A stretch of DNA of 64,000 bases from Episyrphus balteatus (GCF_945859705.1 NC_079136.1:95727120-95791119), one strand, 5' to 3'. Counted from the stretch's first letter, positions 8,078-21,853 are shown. Numbers and translations: made by a program. The notes: generated by a model not told the origin, from the letters alone.

Positions 8078-11000
8078 ATGGCTGCCGATCAAGTTCAATT
8101 TCAACAGCTATTAAATTCACTTTTAGCTACGGATAATGAAGTCCGACAACAAGCAGAGGTAATTTAAAATATTTATTAAACATTTCAGTTTTAAATTTAT
8201 ATATTTACGTTTAAATTCCATCACTCAATTAAATGAAATTTGTGTTTTGAAAAAAAAAAAACTCCAACGCAGTTTTTTTTTATCATCATTACTCACAACA
8301 ACGTGTTTTCTTGAAATTATTTCGCCTGTCAAAATTTTTAATGCATTCATAGAATAAAATTTTCTCCAACGCAATTTCTGCAGAAAAAAAAAGAAAAGAA
8401 AAATCTAAAAATAACTCGACAAGTCGATGAGACGACGACGACAGTACAAATAAAAAATGGATTGCATTACATATTTATTTAGGTGGTTGGGTGCATTTCA
8501 TTCCCCCTTATTACACCCCGCAACCTACTTTTTTACAACAAAGTCATCGAGCCCTTGGTTTGGTACTAAAAAATTGTCCCTCCAATTTACAATCATTTTA
8601 TGATGCATTTTTCATCTTTCACGCAAAAAAAAAAAAATGTTAACTTTCCATTTTTTTTTGTTATTCGTCTAATTTAGGAAGCTTACAACAATCTGCCGAG
8701 AAATGTTAAAGTGACACACCTTTTGGCCGCCTTACACAATGGACAAATGGGTGAGGAAGCTAGACTCATGGCCGCTGTAGTTCTGCGAAGGCTCTTTACA
8801 TCGGATTTCCTTGAATTCTACAAAGAAGTAAGTAAACCATTCACAGTAAATACAATTTTTGTTTTTTAGATTTTTATTTTCAATTCCTGGAAAAGTAAAA
8901 AATTTATTTCACACTTGTTTGAATGAATGTTATTTTTAGTTATTTCTTATTTATTTTTTTTTTATCAATTTAAAGAAACTATTTTAGAAATGATTTGATT
9001 TTAGCAAACTTGATGATGGTACAGAAGGAAAAAAAGTACAAATGCCTATCGTATGTTTTTTTTCATATTTTTTATTTTTGCAATTTGATAGAATTCGCGT
9101 GTGCGACCTTGTACTTTGGAATTTTGCCTGTGTTGTCATTGGGGAAAGTAGGAAAAAATAAAAGAAAGAAATAAGATTAGTTTCCAGCAAATAAAGAATA
9201 ATTGTAAAGCTCAAATAATATAATGAAGTTGATGATTTGCTTAGTGAGCTGTATCAGTTTTTTTTTTTTCATTTTTTATTTCTTATTTTCTTTTGATTAA
9301 ACAAAAGGAGAATTGAATTTATATTGCAAAAAATGAGTCATCCGAAACGGATACAGAAACAGACTATATGAAATTGAATTATTTGGGCATGGCATACAGA
9401 CTAAATGGGTATTTTACTTTATTCATTGGTATGTACCCATCATCGCAAAGCCATAGTTGGCTTATTCATTAGATCTTAATGTACATGTGGCTAGAATTAT
9501 TTAATTTTTTTTTTGATGAGTTTAAGAACTAATTAGTTATACGTCAAGTACATTAAATAATCAATGACTTTCTTGTAAACAAGGCAATTTTTTGGTGTAA
9601 TTTTTTCCGATTTTGTTATTAAAATGCTTTGTATAAAAAAAAAATTGCATTTTTCTTGTGGGGATATACTTATTGAAAAAATAATTCAAGATGTATGGTG
9701 TCCGCTAAACTGGAAACACAATTTTGGTCAGGGAAAGTCAGGGATTTTTTTCTGTATCATTTTTTTTTTAAATACCTTTTCGCTGGAAAAAAGGAGTTAG
9801 TTATGTTATCTATCACGGCATCGCACATTATTTTCACGATAAACTCCTAGAAGCTGAATATATCTCAGTATATACAGTGCTGCTAAAAACATTCCGGATT
9901 TTTTTGTCATTTTCATCAATTGAAATTTTATAACACAAAACTGGTACAAAACATTGTTTTAATATTTTTTCTAGGTCGTTTATATATCAGTTAAGCAATT
10001 TCAACAGAAAAAAATGATCTTTAATACACTCAAAAATTTTAAAAATTGAAAAATTAAGTAAAGTCAGAATTTCAGCTGTGAAAAACTAATCGGATTTTTT
10101 AATGTTAATTTTCAAAGTTAATATTTTGTTCAGTAACCTTTCTTTTTAAAGACTACTTGGTACCAACGACACTTCGACTTATCCAAATTAAATGAAATAA
10201 GACTATAAATATGCTCCCAGTTGTTTTTCAAAGCTACAAGTACGGTAGTTGCTGAGGTGTGCTTTTTCTTTTCTACCCGTCACTTAAAGACGGCTCACAA
10301 ATTTTTAATCAGGTTCAAGTCGACTAATTGTTACGGTTATTCTAAGCCAGGAGTATTGTCTGCCCCAAACTACTGTTTAATGCGCTTTTAAGAATTTTTG
10401 GCATCATAACTTGCAGAAAGAGGCGACGTAAAGGCATTTCTTTTTCCTTTAATAGAGTCATTATCGACTCCAACATCTCTCTATCCTGGAAATGATCCAT
10501 AATTTCGTTGATTTATTGTAACCTGCTAGAGCCTGCAGCTGAAACCAAAACCATCACTGATCCTCTGCTGTGCTTCACAATAGGGAGCATATTTTTTTGG
10601 TTTCAAACATGACCATGTTTGCGCCATTTCACAATGGGAATAAAACAAGCTAAAATTGCTTTTATAACTGAAAAGAATATTTTTCCGTTTTGTTATCGAG
10701 CAACTCAGATGTTTTTTTGTAAATACAACCGTGATGAAGTATTTTTATTTTCAAATTTAAAGTGTTTCTTAAGATCCTTTCATTGCCTACCTTTTTAGAC
10801 AATGCTTAGTATAATGAAATGGCCTTTTTCCGAGCCGAAAGACATAAAGACCAAACCTCTCAAAACCTTTCTTACTGAACTTGATGTTGAAGGCAGATTA
10901 AGCTCCTCACAAATCGTTTAAGAAGTCGCAAAAGGATCTTTTATCAAAAAACTCTGTATTCGCCTATCAGTTTTTATGGATATTTTGTGATGGCATCCAC

Positions 11001-14000
11001 CCAATTGATCTACTTCAACAAATTTTTCGCTTTTTTATTTTTTGACGATATCAAACTCACTTGACGTTGCAATTTTCAACATCCCAAAGGGACAATATTT
11101 TGTTTTATTTCGGCTTGAAAACGTTCTACAACTCAACGAATTTGAGGACTATAACGCGTTTTTTCCGTTATGCCATAAAATAATTTTTACAATTCACAAA
11201 GCTAGCAACTTTTTTTGGAACTGCAAACAAAAATTGTATTGAAGTGACGCTTAAAACCCTTACCTCAAATACGAAAATCAAAATCCTTGAAAAATCCGGT
11301 TAGTTTTTCACACCTGAACTTCTGACTCTACTTCATTTTTCAATTTTTAAAATTTTTGTATGCATTAAAGATCACTATTTTCTGTTAAAATTGCTTAACT
11401 GATATATAAACGACCTAGAAAAAATATTAAAATAATATTTTGTTACAGTTTTGTGTTATAAAATTTCAATTGATGAAAATGACAAAAAAAATCCGGAATG
11501 TTTTTAGCAGCACTGTATGTTATTTGCTTTAAGGAAGTCCCAGCTTACATTTTATTGATACTATTACATTGGAATTTAAACCATATTTCGCGACCTTAGA
11601 ACAACAAGGTTCTAACCGACAATTTTGAAAAAAAAAAATGAGATATATCAAATCAAAAAAGGTAAAATCTTGGTGCTCTTTCGATTCCCGCTATCTATTT
11701 TGCCCTATCTCTTTCCGTTTCGAAGATAACCTGGGCTACAGAGTTCTATCTACACAATTTTCATTTGAGATTTAAATAATAAGGTCCTAACTTCCACTTA
11801 GAACTCTGTTTCACAAAATATCCAGAGATACAGAGTTCTATCTGCCTCTTTTTCGATTTTTGTGAGAAATACGGCCGATTTCTTCACAGAGTCCTAGCGC
11901 TAATACCGGTCCTAGTCCTAAAGTTAGTACTCAAATCGGTACCAACTCATTTCTTGACTCAGGTACTAAGCCTTAGAACTGTCAATTTAGGACTGAGTAC
12001 TAGTTAGGACTCGGTACTAGCTAGCTCCTCAAAATCAGCTAGGACCTGGTTATTATACCAATCGTTAGTACTCAAATCGGTACCAAGTGATTTGTTCACA
12101 AAAGTACAAAGCCCTAGAACTGTCAAATTGGTACCGAGTATTAGTTAGGACTCGATATTTGTTAGAACCTAAAAATCGGTAGTCTAGCGGTTAGTACTTG
12201 AATCAAATAATGGAATTCATATTTTTCAAGCGATATTGCAGTTTAATAAAGAATAAATAACATAAAAAAAGAATAATTTTCATTATTTTTTGTTTAAAGT
12301 TAGTGAAATTTTGAAAATTAAAAATTTAATATATTGCAATTTTGTTTAATTACTTAGGTGTTGTGTCGATTGATAAGTGCATTTTTAGTGATTTTAATAT
12401 TTTGAAAGTTTTTTTTTTTAATTGACCAAGAAACACGAGAATTAAACTTTTTGACCAAGCCCATATCACATTTTGGGTGTATTTTTACCAACGTCTTTAT
12501 ATGGTGCTTAAGATATGCACAAGCCTTGCAGTAGAGACGATTTGCAAGACACTCGCTTCTGGCAACGAGGCTGTACATTGTACAACCAATGAAAAGACAC
12601 CACCTCGAGCTCGGCTAATTTGGAGGATCACAATTTAAATATCTGTGGGAATTTCCATACTAAAAACTTCGGAGATTTAACTCCGAAGTGTATGTATGTA
12701 TATCGAATCAAAATTCCCCTGGAGATTCACAATGGAGGCCAATTATGCAATAAAAGCAAAGGTACATAATAATACCAAATCACCAAATACCGCGTTTTTA
12801 ACAGTTTTTCTTTTATTTACACAATGAACATATGTACATACATACGTCTATAAAAAATATTTTTTATTCGACATACGTCTATAAAAAATATTTTTTATTC
12901 GTTAAATTATTATGGTTTATGGTGGTCCTTCTGACTGGCTTTCGTGGCTGCATTCATATTATTGAATGATTCCTCGGCATTTACATATGTATGGCTGATT
13001 TATACTGCAGTCTTATTCTTGTCGATTCTTCATTCTTGACTTTTCTTCATGTATAGAATTTTTATTGCTTGCCACATTTTTAATCTTCATAACATTTTCT
13101 CACTATTCATTTTAATTATTTGCTTCTTGTTTATTATTTGTATTAAATTTTTTATTTGTTAAATTTGAACAAATTTAAAAAAATAATATTTCAAACTTTA
13201 ATAAATTCTCAAAATGACAGTTAGACCAGTTTTATACGTATTAATTCTTAGGACCTCGTTGTGAACTTAGATCAGGTCCTATAAATGTGAAGAAATGCTC
13301 AGGTACTAACTTTTCGTTAGGACCGAGTACCAGAGCTAGTACCTGGTCTAGCTAGATCGGGTACTAGGCTGGCTTAGGACTTATGTGAAGAAATTGGCCG
13401 ATAGGGTTCTAACTGCAAACAATGTTGCAGTTAGAACTTTGTTACATGTTTAGACGAAAAAATTCAATGCTGAGCAAATAGACTTTGTTTATTATTTTGA
13501 AATAGAATTTATTATCAAAACTATTAATAATTGCAGTAATCCACCACTCTTAAACAAAAAGAAAAAACTTATTTAAATCTTTTTATTTCAACCCATTCCA
13601 ACTCTTCAATATCGAACAACTAAGGTCACAAGAATAAAACCTGTACATAAAACCTTATTGTTCTAAATTTAACTGTCCCATCGTTGAGCAACGAAGTCCT
13701 ATATGGTTTTTAAAGTCAAATTTAAGGTTTAAAATGTGTTTTTATTGGTGTTTTAAGCTAAAATTTTAAAGATTTCTTATAAACTCATCGAATTATAAAC
13801 AAAAAGTTAAACTTTTCATACACAGTGAACGTATAAAGGTGTTTGAATATTCAGAAGCGTTTTTCTCAAAACACACTTGGGTGTACTTAGAACCTTGTTG
13901 TTCTAGGGTCGCGATTTAACAAAGTATCAAGTCGAAAAACTTTAAGTATTTTACTTACATACATCCATGGACAGAGAAATAACAATATTGAGAAAAATTA

Positions 14001-17000
14001 TGCGAATCGAATTTTAGATATTAGGAATGCTTTTTATATATTTTTTTTTTCTTTTGGTATATTTTCCAAATAAAGTGATGGAGACAAAAATATCTTAAAA
14101 GTAAAGTTATTTTCTATATTTATTTGCACTAGCAATATAATGCTTTTCCTGTCTCTTTCGCTAGTGGACACAGAAATAGCACACATTTGTTTAATCGTTA
14201 AAATTTTAATCCGTGTTCAAAAGTTGCATTTATTTTATTGCTACTATTTAATTAACAAGTATTTTTGAAAAAATAAGCAGACAAAATCATTAAATTGCGA
14301 AAAAATGGAGAATTCCTTTCGATCTTCATAGTCAAGGGAAAATCCTTTTCAATTAGCTTAAACTCTAAATTTTTCGAATAAATGATTGATAAAAACATTT
14401 ATTTAGAAAGAGCAAATAGAAATTTAAACTCTAAAATTAAATTGCGATAACTTCTTCCCGCAAAACTTCCATACGAGTGGATAGAGCGATCACAAAGAAA
14501 CGCAAATGCGTGCATATGTAGATGCAACAACGATTTTTAACATGAAGTAGATAGATTTTTGAAAAATACGAGGTTTATTCTTTTTGCTTGAAATTTAATG
14601 AACCCTATTATACATGATTTTCATCTCACATTTTTTACATAAGTTTTACAAAAAAAAAAACACAAACTTCGAAATTCCAAAAAGTAGAAATTGGACAAAA
14701 AAACTTGAGATTTTACATGTTTAAATTTCCTTTTTAGTATAAATTTTATTTTAAACACTTTATCAGGGTATTATAGCGGTAAAAACAAAAAAATACATTC
14801 CGAAAAACTATTTATGGACAAAATGGACGTTAAATACAATAAAATGGCTCTAAGAATAAGATTTATCACGTAATCAAGGTGCACATCACTCATAATTGCA
14901 TATTATATTAAATATAAAAATACTAGTTTCTTACCGCAGACAATTATAATTCATCAAATGAATAATTCACATTTCCCGCCTTTTTGTATTTACATACACA
15001 TATTAACTTCAGGGGTCGAGCTACGGCATACGTACGTTAACGTATTGACGCTTTATGTCTATCACTTTCTTCTGATTAAATAGAGGGAGCAATAGTCAAA
15101 ACGTTAACGAACGTAAGCCGTAGTTCGACCCCAGATTTTTGGTTGTCAAATGGCACACTAGGGATATTTTTTAAACTGAAAGTTGGCCAACTTTTGTTTT
15201 AAAAACTCGAGAGTTGAGAAAACAATAGTGAACAAAATAAATTCTCAACTTTTGTTTTAACTCTCGAGTTGAATTCAACTGTCAAGTCAAGCTGAGCAAT
15301 AGTGAACAAAATCGCCCTTAGTCTCAGAGGCCTTTAAAACGATACTGGCAGTTCTAAAAGCCGATGAGGTTTTTTTTTTACAAAATTGAGATTTTCATAT
15401 AAATAGCTCCCTATGAACAATAAAAATAAATAAAGATATCAATTCTCTCAAACTAGAAGAATACAAAAACGATATCAATAAATCTATACTCTAATTGAGG
15501 AGCTTTTTTCAAAATTCAACAAACGCTAAAAATAAAAAAAAAGAGATATTGGTATTAAACTTTTTGGCATGACCAGTCGCACAAGATGACAAAATACAAA
15601 AAATATAAAAGCTAATAGTTTTTGTTTAGATCGTTCTTTCAAAATCGTTTTTTCAAAACTAAAATAAACCATACAAAATTTATGAAGGTTTTGCATAACT
15701 CAACATAATTAATACTACTAGGTTTTGCAAAACTAAACAAAATTGGAGGTTTTTGCCAAACTCAATAAAGTAAAGACATATCTTTCCTTTTTATGTCCTA
15801 TCAAAATTCCGTAGTACTTGGGTTTTTTTTTTAATCCAAATGAGAAGTCAAAAATATGTGTTTCCTTTAAAAAATTAATTAGTTTTGTTAACCATAAAAA
15901 TTTGGAAATTTCGAAAATTTCTATTTCAATATCTTTGAGATAAATTAGTTTTGGAAGAAATAATATTTTAGAAGATTAAAATTGAGCTTTTTGAGATAAT
16001 CATTTAACAAACATGACGTATAAGAACCATTTTGACCTCGGTATCAGCACACGAAAATCCAATAGTATATTATGGCGATTTGCTTTAATTTCCCTGCACA
16101 TACAGCGTACGTTTGAATGCAACAATGTTTAAAATTTGTAGATCGGAATGAAATTACATATAAAGACGCAACAATCTTTAATACAATAACTTTATTGAAC
16201 AGATTGAGGTTTAAGACTACAGACAACTACATATTTGTCTCTTTCTCATAAATGAATCGTTTCACTCGTACAAATTCTTCTACAAAATTAAAAAAAAATG
16301 TAAAATAAAATTAGACTCGTGTTCACATTATAAAATTAAATGAATAAATAACTAAATGAATAAATAAAATAATAAATAAAGTCCGCCTGTAAAACAAAAA
16401 TATTGGTTTCAGTAACTCTAATACAATCCTTCGTTGTTTTTGTTCTCGTATTTGTATAGTTACCACAAGAAGCTCAAGGACAACTGTTGCAGCAAATACT
16501 CCTTGCAGTTCAACAAGATGTTTCTGCTAACTTGCGCCGCAAAATCTGTGAAGTAGTTGCAGAAGCTGCCCGAAACTTGATCGACGATGACGGAAACAAC
16601 AGATGGCCTGACTTTTTGCAATTTTTGTTCCAATGCGCAAACTCTCCCAATGCCCAACTCCAAGAGTCTGCTCTAAGGATTTTTGCTTCAGTGCCTGCAA
16701 TCTTTGGCAACCAAGAAACACAATACTTGGATTTGATTAAACAAATGTTGCAAAAGAGTCTTGAGCCGACCGCCGATCCCGAGGTGCGCTTCCAAGCTGT
16801 TCGCGCCATCGGAGCTTTTATTTTACATCACGACAAAGACACAGCTGTTCTTAAGCACTTCAACGATCTCCTGCCTAGGATGATTATGATTACCGTTGAA
16901 AGTATCGAACAGCAGGACGATCAGAGTTTGTTAAAACTCCTCATTGACTTGACTGAAAATTGTCCCAAATTCTTACGCCCTCAATTGGAAGTTATTTTTG

Positions 17001-20000
17001 AGATGTGCATGAAAGTATTCAGCAGCCAAGATGTCGAAGATGCATGGAGACACTTGGTCCTTGAAGTTATGGTTTCGATGGCCGAGAATGCTCCAGCAAT
17101 GGTTCGTAAACGCGCTGAAAAATACGTGGTTGCTTTGATTCCATTGGTGCTACAAATGATGACCGATGACTTGGATGATAATGAAGATTGGGCAGTGTCA
17201 GATGAAGTCACTGAAAACGACAACAGTGACAACAATATTATCGCCGAATCGTCTTTGGATCGTTTAGCGTGTGGATTGGGTGGTAAAACTGTTTTGCCAC
17301 ATGTGATTAATGCCATTCCGGCTATGTTGAGCTCTCCCGATTGGAAGCAAAGACATGGTGCCCTAATGGCCATTTCAGCCATCGGAGAAGGTTGTCATAA
17401 GCAAATGGAAGCCATGCTAGATAACATCATGTCCGGGGTCTTGAACTTCTTGCGTGATCCTCATCCTCGTGTGCGTCATGCAGCTTGCAATGCTGTTGGC
17501 CAAATGGCTACAGATTTTGCTCCCATCTTTGAGAAGAAATTCCATGCCCAAGTTATTCCAGGACTTCTCAGCTTGTTGGATGATGTTGAAAATCCACGAG
17601 TACAAGCACATGCCGGAGCTGCTTTAGTAAACTTTAGCGAGGATTGTCCAAAGAACATTTTAACTGGTTACCTAGACGGTATCATGTCTAAATTGGAAAC
17701 AATCTTAAATGCAAAATTCAAAGAACTTGTTGAAAAGGGCAACAAATTGGTTTTGGAACAGGTTGTCACAACCATTGCCTCGGTGGCCGACACATGCGAG
17801 AAGGAGTTCGTCACGTACTACGATCGTCTGATGCCGTGCCTCAAGTACATCATTCAGAATGCTAATGACGAAAAGTTGCGCATGTTACGCGGTAAGACAA
17901 TCGAGTGCGTGAGTCTCATTGGTTTGGCTGTGGGACGCGAGAAGTTCTTATCAGACGCCAGTGAAGTTATGGATATGTTGCTTAAAACACACACTGAAGG
18001 TGATTTATCCGACGACGATCCACAAACTTCATACTTGATATCGGCCTGGGCTCGTATGTGTAAGATCTTGGGCAAACAATTTGAACAGTATCTGCCCTTA
18101 GTTATGGGTCCAGTAATGCGTACCGCTGCCATGAAACCCGAAGTAGCCATGTTGGACAATGACGAAGTTGAGGATATTGAAGGCGATGTCGATTGGTCAT
18201 TCATCAATCTCGGTGAACAGCAAAACTTTGCCATTCGCACAGCTGGTATGGAAGACAAAGCATCAGCTTGCGAAATGTTAGTATGTTACGCTCGTGAATT
18301 AAAAGAAGGATTCGCCGATTACGCCGAAGAAGTTGTCAGGCTTATGGTACCCATGTTGAAGTTTTACTTCCATGATGGAGTTCGTTCAGCTGCTGCTGAA
18401 TCGCTACCCTATTTATTGGATTGTGCAAAAATCAAGGGACCACAATATCTTGAAGGAATGTGGTTGTACATTTGTCCAGAACTTTTGAAAGCCATTGGCA
18501 CAGAGCCCGAAGCTGAAGTACAGTCGGAACTGTTACAGTCTTTGGCTAAGAGCATTGAGACTTTGGGGCCAAATTGTTTATCTGACGAATGTATGAAACA
18601 AGTTCTTGAAATCATCACTAAGTATATGGGAGAGCATTTTGAGCGTGCCGACAAGCGTATTCAGGCTCGCAATGAAGAAGATTACGACGATGGTGTAGAA
18701 GAAGCCTTAGCTGACGAAGATGAAGCTGACACTTATTTGCTGTCGAAGATTGTTGACATTATTCACTCATTGTTCTTGACCAACAAAACCAATTTCCTTC
18801 CTTACTTCGATACTGTCGTACCGCAATTTGTAAAACTTCTTGAACCAGCTAGGTCCTGGTCTGACAGACAATGGGGTCTTTGTATATTCGATGATGTTAT
18901 CGGTAAAATAATTTAAAATTGAAATTTTGTCTAAAGATATATAATTTTTTTTGTATTTGCTAGAATATTGTGGTCCCAGCTGTATTCAATATCAGCAGAT
19001 ATTTACAGCACCGCTCTTGCAGTATATTTGTGATAAAAGTCCCGAAGTCAGACAAGCCGCAGCCTATGGATGTGGTGTTTTAGGACAGGTAAATAATTAC
19101 AAACATTTTTGAGTGTACCTAGTTCTTTTTTCCTAAGCAAAGTTTTAATTTAATTTTCAGTTTGCTGGTGAACAATTCGCCTTAACATGTGCTCAAGCGA
19201 TTCCAATTTTGGTGCAGGTTATCCAAGATCCAAAGAGTCGCGAACCAGAAAATGTCAATCCAACTGAAAATGCTATTTCGGCAGTAACAAAAATTTTGAA
19301 ATACAATCCATCTGCATTACCGAATATCGATGAGATTATTAATGCTTGGTAAGTTAATATTTTTATTTATTTTTTATGTTCCCATCAAAGTTGTGGGATA
19401 GTTTAAAAGAAAAGGAACCCTATTTAACATTTTAAAAGTAATCCAAGTTTATTAATTATTTTGGATTTTAAGCTAAGCCCATTTGCTGAAAAAAGTCTTA
19501 AATTTTCGAGTTGAACATAGAATTTTGAACTTCTACCTTTCGCACTTAAAATCTTGTTTTGTTTCAGCAAATGGGTCTAAATTTTTAGTGTTTACTCTTT
19601 ACTGTCTTTGCTCAAAGTAATCAGCATTATTTGATTTTATATATGTAACAGCTAGCTTGTGCTTTTGAAGCAGCTTCAGATCGTCAACTGTATCTTGTCG
19701 TAATAGTCATCATTTTTTTATTTTTATTTTCCTATGTTCTTTACATTTAATATATGTAATTAAATTTTCTTAATTCCCTTTTATAGGTATTCATGGTTGC
19801 CTGTTATCGAAGATGAAGATGAAGCGCCCCATATTTACGGCTACTTATGCGATCTTATACAAGCTAACCATCCAGTAATTCTTGGTGCAAACAATTCCAA
19901 TCTTCCGCGCATCGTTTCCATTATAGCACAAGCATTTAAATCTGGTGTAGTGAAACCACTCAGCGAGGAAGGTAGCCGTATGATTGGAATTGTAAAACAG

Positions 20001-20114
20001 TTGGAATCGAATCCGGATGTATTTCAAGCGTGTGTCAGCATTCTAACACCCGAACTTAAACAAGGACTCGAGGAGGCATACAGAGAATTCACAAATCCTC
20101 CCCCAGCAGTATAA
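8078..20114 (+). CDS. Karybeta3: Karyopherin beta 3 (importin-5 / RanBP5 / Kap121 family), 1104 aa, 6 coding exons
   Basis: Nuclear import receptor of the importin-beta family. It binds cargo, including ribosomal proteins and histones, in the cytoplasm and releases it on Ran-GTP in the nucleus. Exons: 8078-8158, 8678-8827, 16460-18902, 18964-19088, 19161-19348, 19787-20114. All introns are GT..AG, phases join, and the total is 3315 nt. The protein begins MAADQVQFQQLLNSLLATDN and ends NPPPAV. It is HEAT-repeat throughout, with acidic loops at ~313-340 (DDLDDNEDW) and ~812-835. Length and sequence agree closely with Drosophila Karyopherin beta 3 as I recall it. The start is the first ATG (context caATGG). 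Intron 2 is 7.6 kb and full of transposons, while the other introns are 60-520 bp. No internal stop or frameshift was seen. The identification is very secure. The extent of the 5' UTR is not visible. Confidence 0.96.
9875..11515 (-). mobile_element. Tc1-like DNA transposon fossil with ~225-bp terminal repeats
   Basis: Terminal inverted repeats start CAGTGCTGCTAAAAACATTC at 9875 and mirror it up to 11515. Both are flanked by TA (9873-9874, 11516-11517), the Tc1/mariner target. The repeats run ~225 bp and each inner end carries a second copy of the outer motif (AAAAACTAAtCGGATTTTT beside AAAAACATTCCGGATTTTT). This is an IR/DR layout like that of Minos or Sleeping Beauty. It lies in intron 2 of Karyopherin beta 3. 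Confidence 0.9.
10120..11270 (-). pseudogene. Decayed Tc1-family transposase
   Basis: On the minus strand, between the inverted repeats, frame-broken fragments resemble Tc1 transposase. One stretch (~10590-10500) reads like VKHSRGSVMV...INEIMD. A later one (~10340-10290) reads VDLNLIKNL, matching the family DLNPIENLW catalytic region. Many stops and shifts interrupt it, so it is dead. I did not try to restore it. Confidence 0.75.
11588..13914. mobile_element. 2.3-kb inverted-repeat element with TCGCGACC ends
   Basis: The ends are inverted: TCGCGACCTTAGAACAACAA at 11588 and its near-perfect complement at ~13890-13914. Inside each end lies a long inverted subterminal block of repeated words such as ggtactagct, ttaggactc and tcggtaccaa (11870-12200 and 13240-13410). 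Both blocks include cggcc-atttcttcaca. The centre (12210-13230) is AT-rich with no transposase seen. It is probably a non-autonomous DNA element. Target duplication was not identified. Confidence 0.72.
12841..12902 (+). repeat. 31-bp perfect tandem duplication
   Basis: Two units starting catacgtctataaaaaatat, at 12841-12871 and 12872-12902, differ only in the last base. They lie in the centre of the inverted-repeat element. Confidence 0.9.
13915..16459. other. Rest of Karyopherin beta 3 intron 2
   Basis: Apart from the 119-bp MITE and the adjacent palindrome, I see only AT-rich sequence with no gene, tRNA or recognisable repeat. The same holds for 8828-9870. Confidence 0.5.
15013..15131. mobile_element. 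119-bp hairpin MITE with CAG duplication
   Basis: Ends GGGTCGAGCTACGGC and its near complement enclose 119 bp. CAG is repeated on both sides (15010-15012, 15132-15134). A 3-bp CWG target is typical of PIF/Harbinger elements. A further palindromic stretch follows at 15170-15305, with acaatagtgaacaaaat twice. Both are in intron 2 of Karyopherin beta 3. Confidence 0.72.
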
Positions 20115-20365
20115 TTCACAGTAGCAGCAGAGTTTCACATGTAGTCTGTGAGATAGAGAAAAAATACGAAGGAAGTCTTGATTCACTTCTATCAATTATT
20201 ATATTATGTTTTCTATTATTTTTTTTTACTAATAATATTTTTTTACAAACATTTATAATCTTTAAAAATTCGTTATTCAAAACGATTAGGAAAAAAAACT
20301 TGGAAATGTAATTTTTTTTTTGTTCTCTTTTCTGGTTTTTATTTTAATCTTTTACTTTATATATA

Positions 20366-20371
20366 AATAAA
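20366..20371 (+). terminator. Candidate poly(A) signal of Karyopherin beta 3
   Basis: AATAAA lies 252 bp after the stop codon in an AT-rich trailer. It is the best-placed hexamer, but several near-matches occur around it. Confidence 0.5.
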
Positions 20372-20985
20372 TATATATGAAAAGTCTATTGGTGTAATTC
20401 ATTGAAAGATGAAGGTAACAACTAGAAATTAAATAGATGAGACAATATTAAGAACGTTGGCATTTACGATTATTCAAGTTAAAAGTTAAAAAAAAGCTTC
20501 CCTTTGAAAACAAAATTATAAACATAAACTTTTTTATTTTTTGTCATAGTTTTCTTTTTCTCTTTAAAAAATAAAACTGTGTTAACAATTTATTTAAGAA
20601 ACATAAAAACACAGATTATATTTGTTGATACATGAATGTTTATTTAGTGATATAAAAAAAATTTGCTTAGACTACTATTTTGGGTCGTTTAGAAAGAATC
20701 TTTAAACAAGAAAATTACAGATTATGTGAAATTTCTAAAAGTTATGTTAAGAACAACTGTAACTGATGAATAAACTGTAAAACTTATCTTGCTGTTGTTT
20801 TTTTTTTTTAGTTCTAGTTTAAGAAGGAAATAAGAGTATCAATTAGGTTCAAATGTTGCTGAATTTATGCTTAATTGATTGGTGTATCATGTTGGCTTTT
20901 AGACCTTTTTTTGATTGGGAAGATTGAATCTAATTGCTGTTTAAGTTTGTAATGAAATGTTTTGGCCTATAAAAGAAAGCGGACT

Positions 20986-21113
20986 TTTGAAAGTGAATTT
21001 CCTGTTTTTCTATGGAAAATTGAAAAAAAAGGAAAAAGAAATCCTTAGCATTTGAAAGTGAATTTCCTGTTTTTCTATGGAAAAATGAAAAAAGGAAAAA
21101 GAAATCCTTAGCA
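20986..21113 (+). repeat. ~64-bp tandem duplication downstream of Karyopherin beta 3
   Basis: Units 20986-21050 and 21051-21113 both read tttgaaagtgaatttcctgt... to atccttagca, and differ only in A-run lengths and one base. This is a recent local duplication in the intergenic region. Confidence 0.9.
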
Positions 21114-21219
21114 TTTGTTGATTTTTAAATGAAAATAGTAAAATAACAAGTTTAACGGATTTACTCATTTTCTTATGTCATTTATAATAAAATGAGTTGC
21201 CAACTTGTGTTGAAGAAAA

Positions 21220-21770
21220 ATTATGAACCCTAATACGGCTTGCGAATCGCTAAAGAGATTTAGCGAATCAAATTTTTGGAGCCTTTAATAAGCGATTTGG
21301 CGTTTTCTTAATTTGATAATTTGATGACATTTACATTATTATGCTGCATTGCGCGGTAAGATCGTCGTTGTTTTCTAATCGGAATATCACGATTTGAGTG
21401 TTTCCCAAATTGTTCGACTTGAGTCGCAAGTCATAATAGAGCCCAAAGATTTTTAGAACACTCCACTCTCTGACTATAATTAGGCCATTCCGCTAAAGAC
21501 GATCTTCGGCATCATTTCTAATTTACAATATTTGTTACTTTTTTGTAAAAATGACAAGTAAAATAACTTTTTAATAAAAACAAACAAAAATGAGGCCTTA
21601 TATAACAGAAACAAACGAAAACGAAAGTCAAACGGGTTAATGGCAGTCGTAAGGATTAACGAGTATCGTTAAAAATAAGCAATTATCGTAATTCGTAATC
21701 GCATTTGAACGTGAAAGAGGTTGTTTCAACGATAAATCGTGTTACAAAATAGGGTCCCAGAGTACCAAAT
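21220..21770. repeat. Dispersed repeat related to the 38.5-40 kb element
   Basis: The stretch 21600-21768 (words such as aaacgaaagtcaaacgg, gacagtcgtaag-like, taatcgcatttgaac, ending tacaaaatagggtcccag) matches 39000-39135 plus 39935-39965. That makes it a second copy of the element that ends tacaaaatagggcccc. Its left boundary is unclear. Confidence 0.6.
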
Positions 21771-21853
21771 CAAAAGCGGAACGGAGAGCACTTTCGAATA
21801 GAATTGACTTTCGGAACGACATAAACAGTATTCCCCCTGGAATTAAGTTGATG

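Noticed and set aside
16044..16226. Minus-strand 60-aa frame in Karyopherin beta 3 intron 2
   Set aside because: No motif, no splice context and no similarity to the neighbouring genes.
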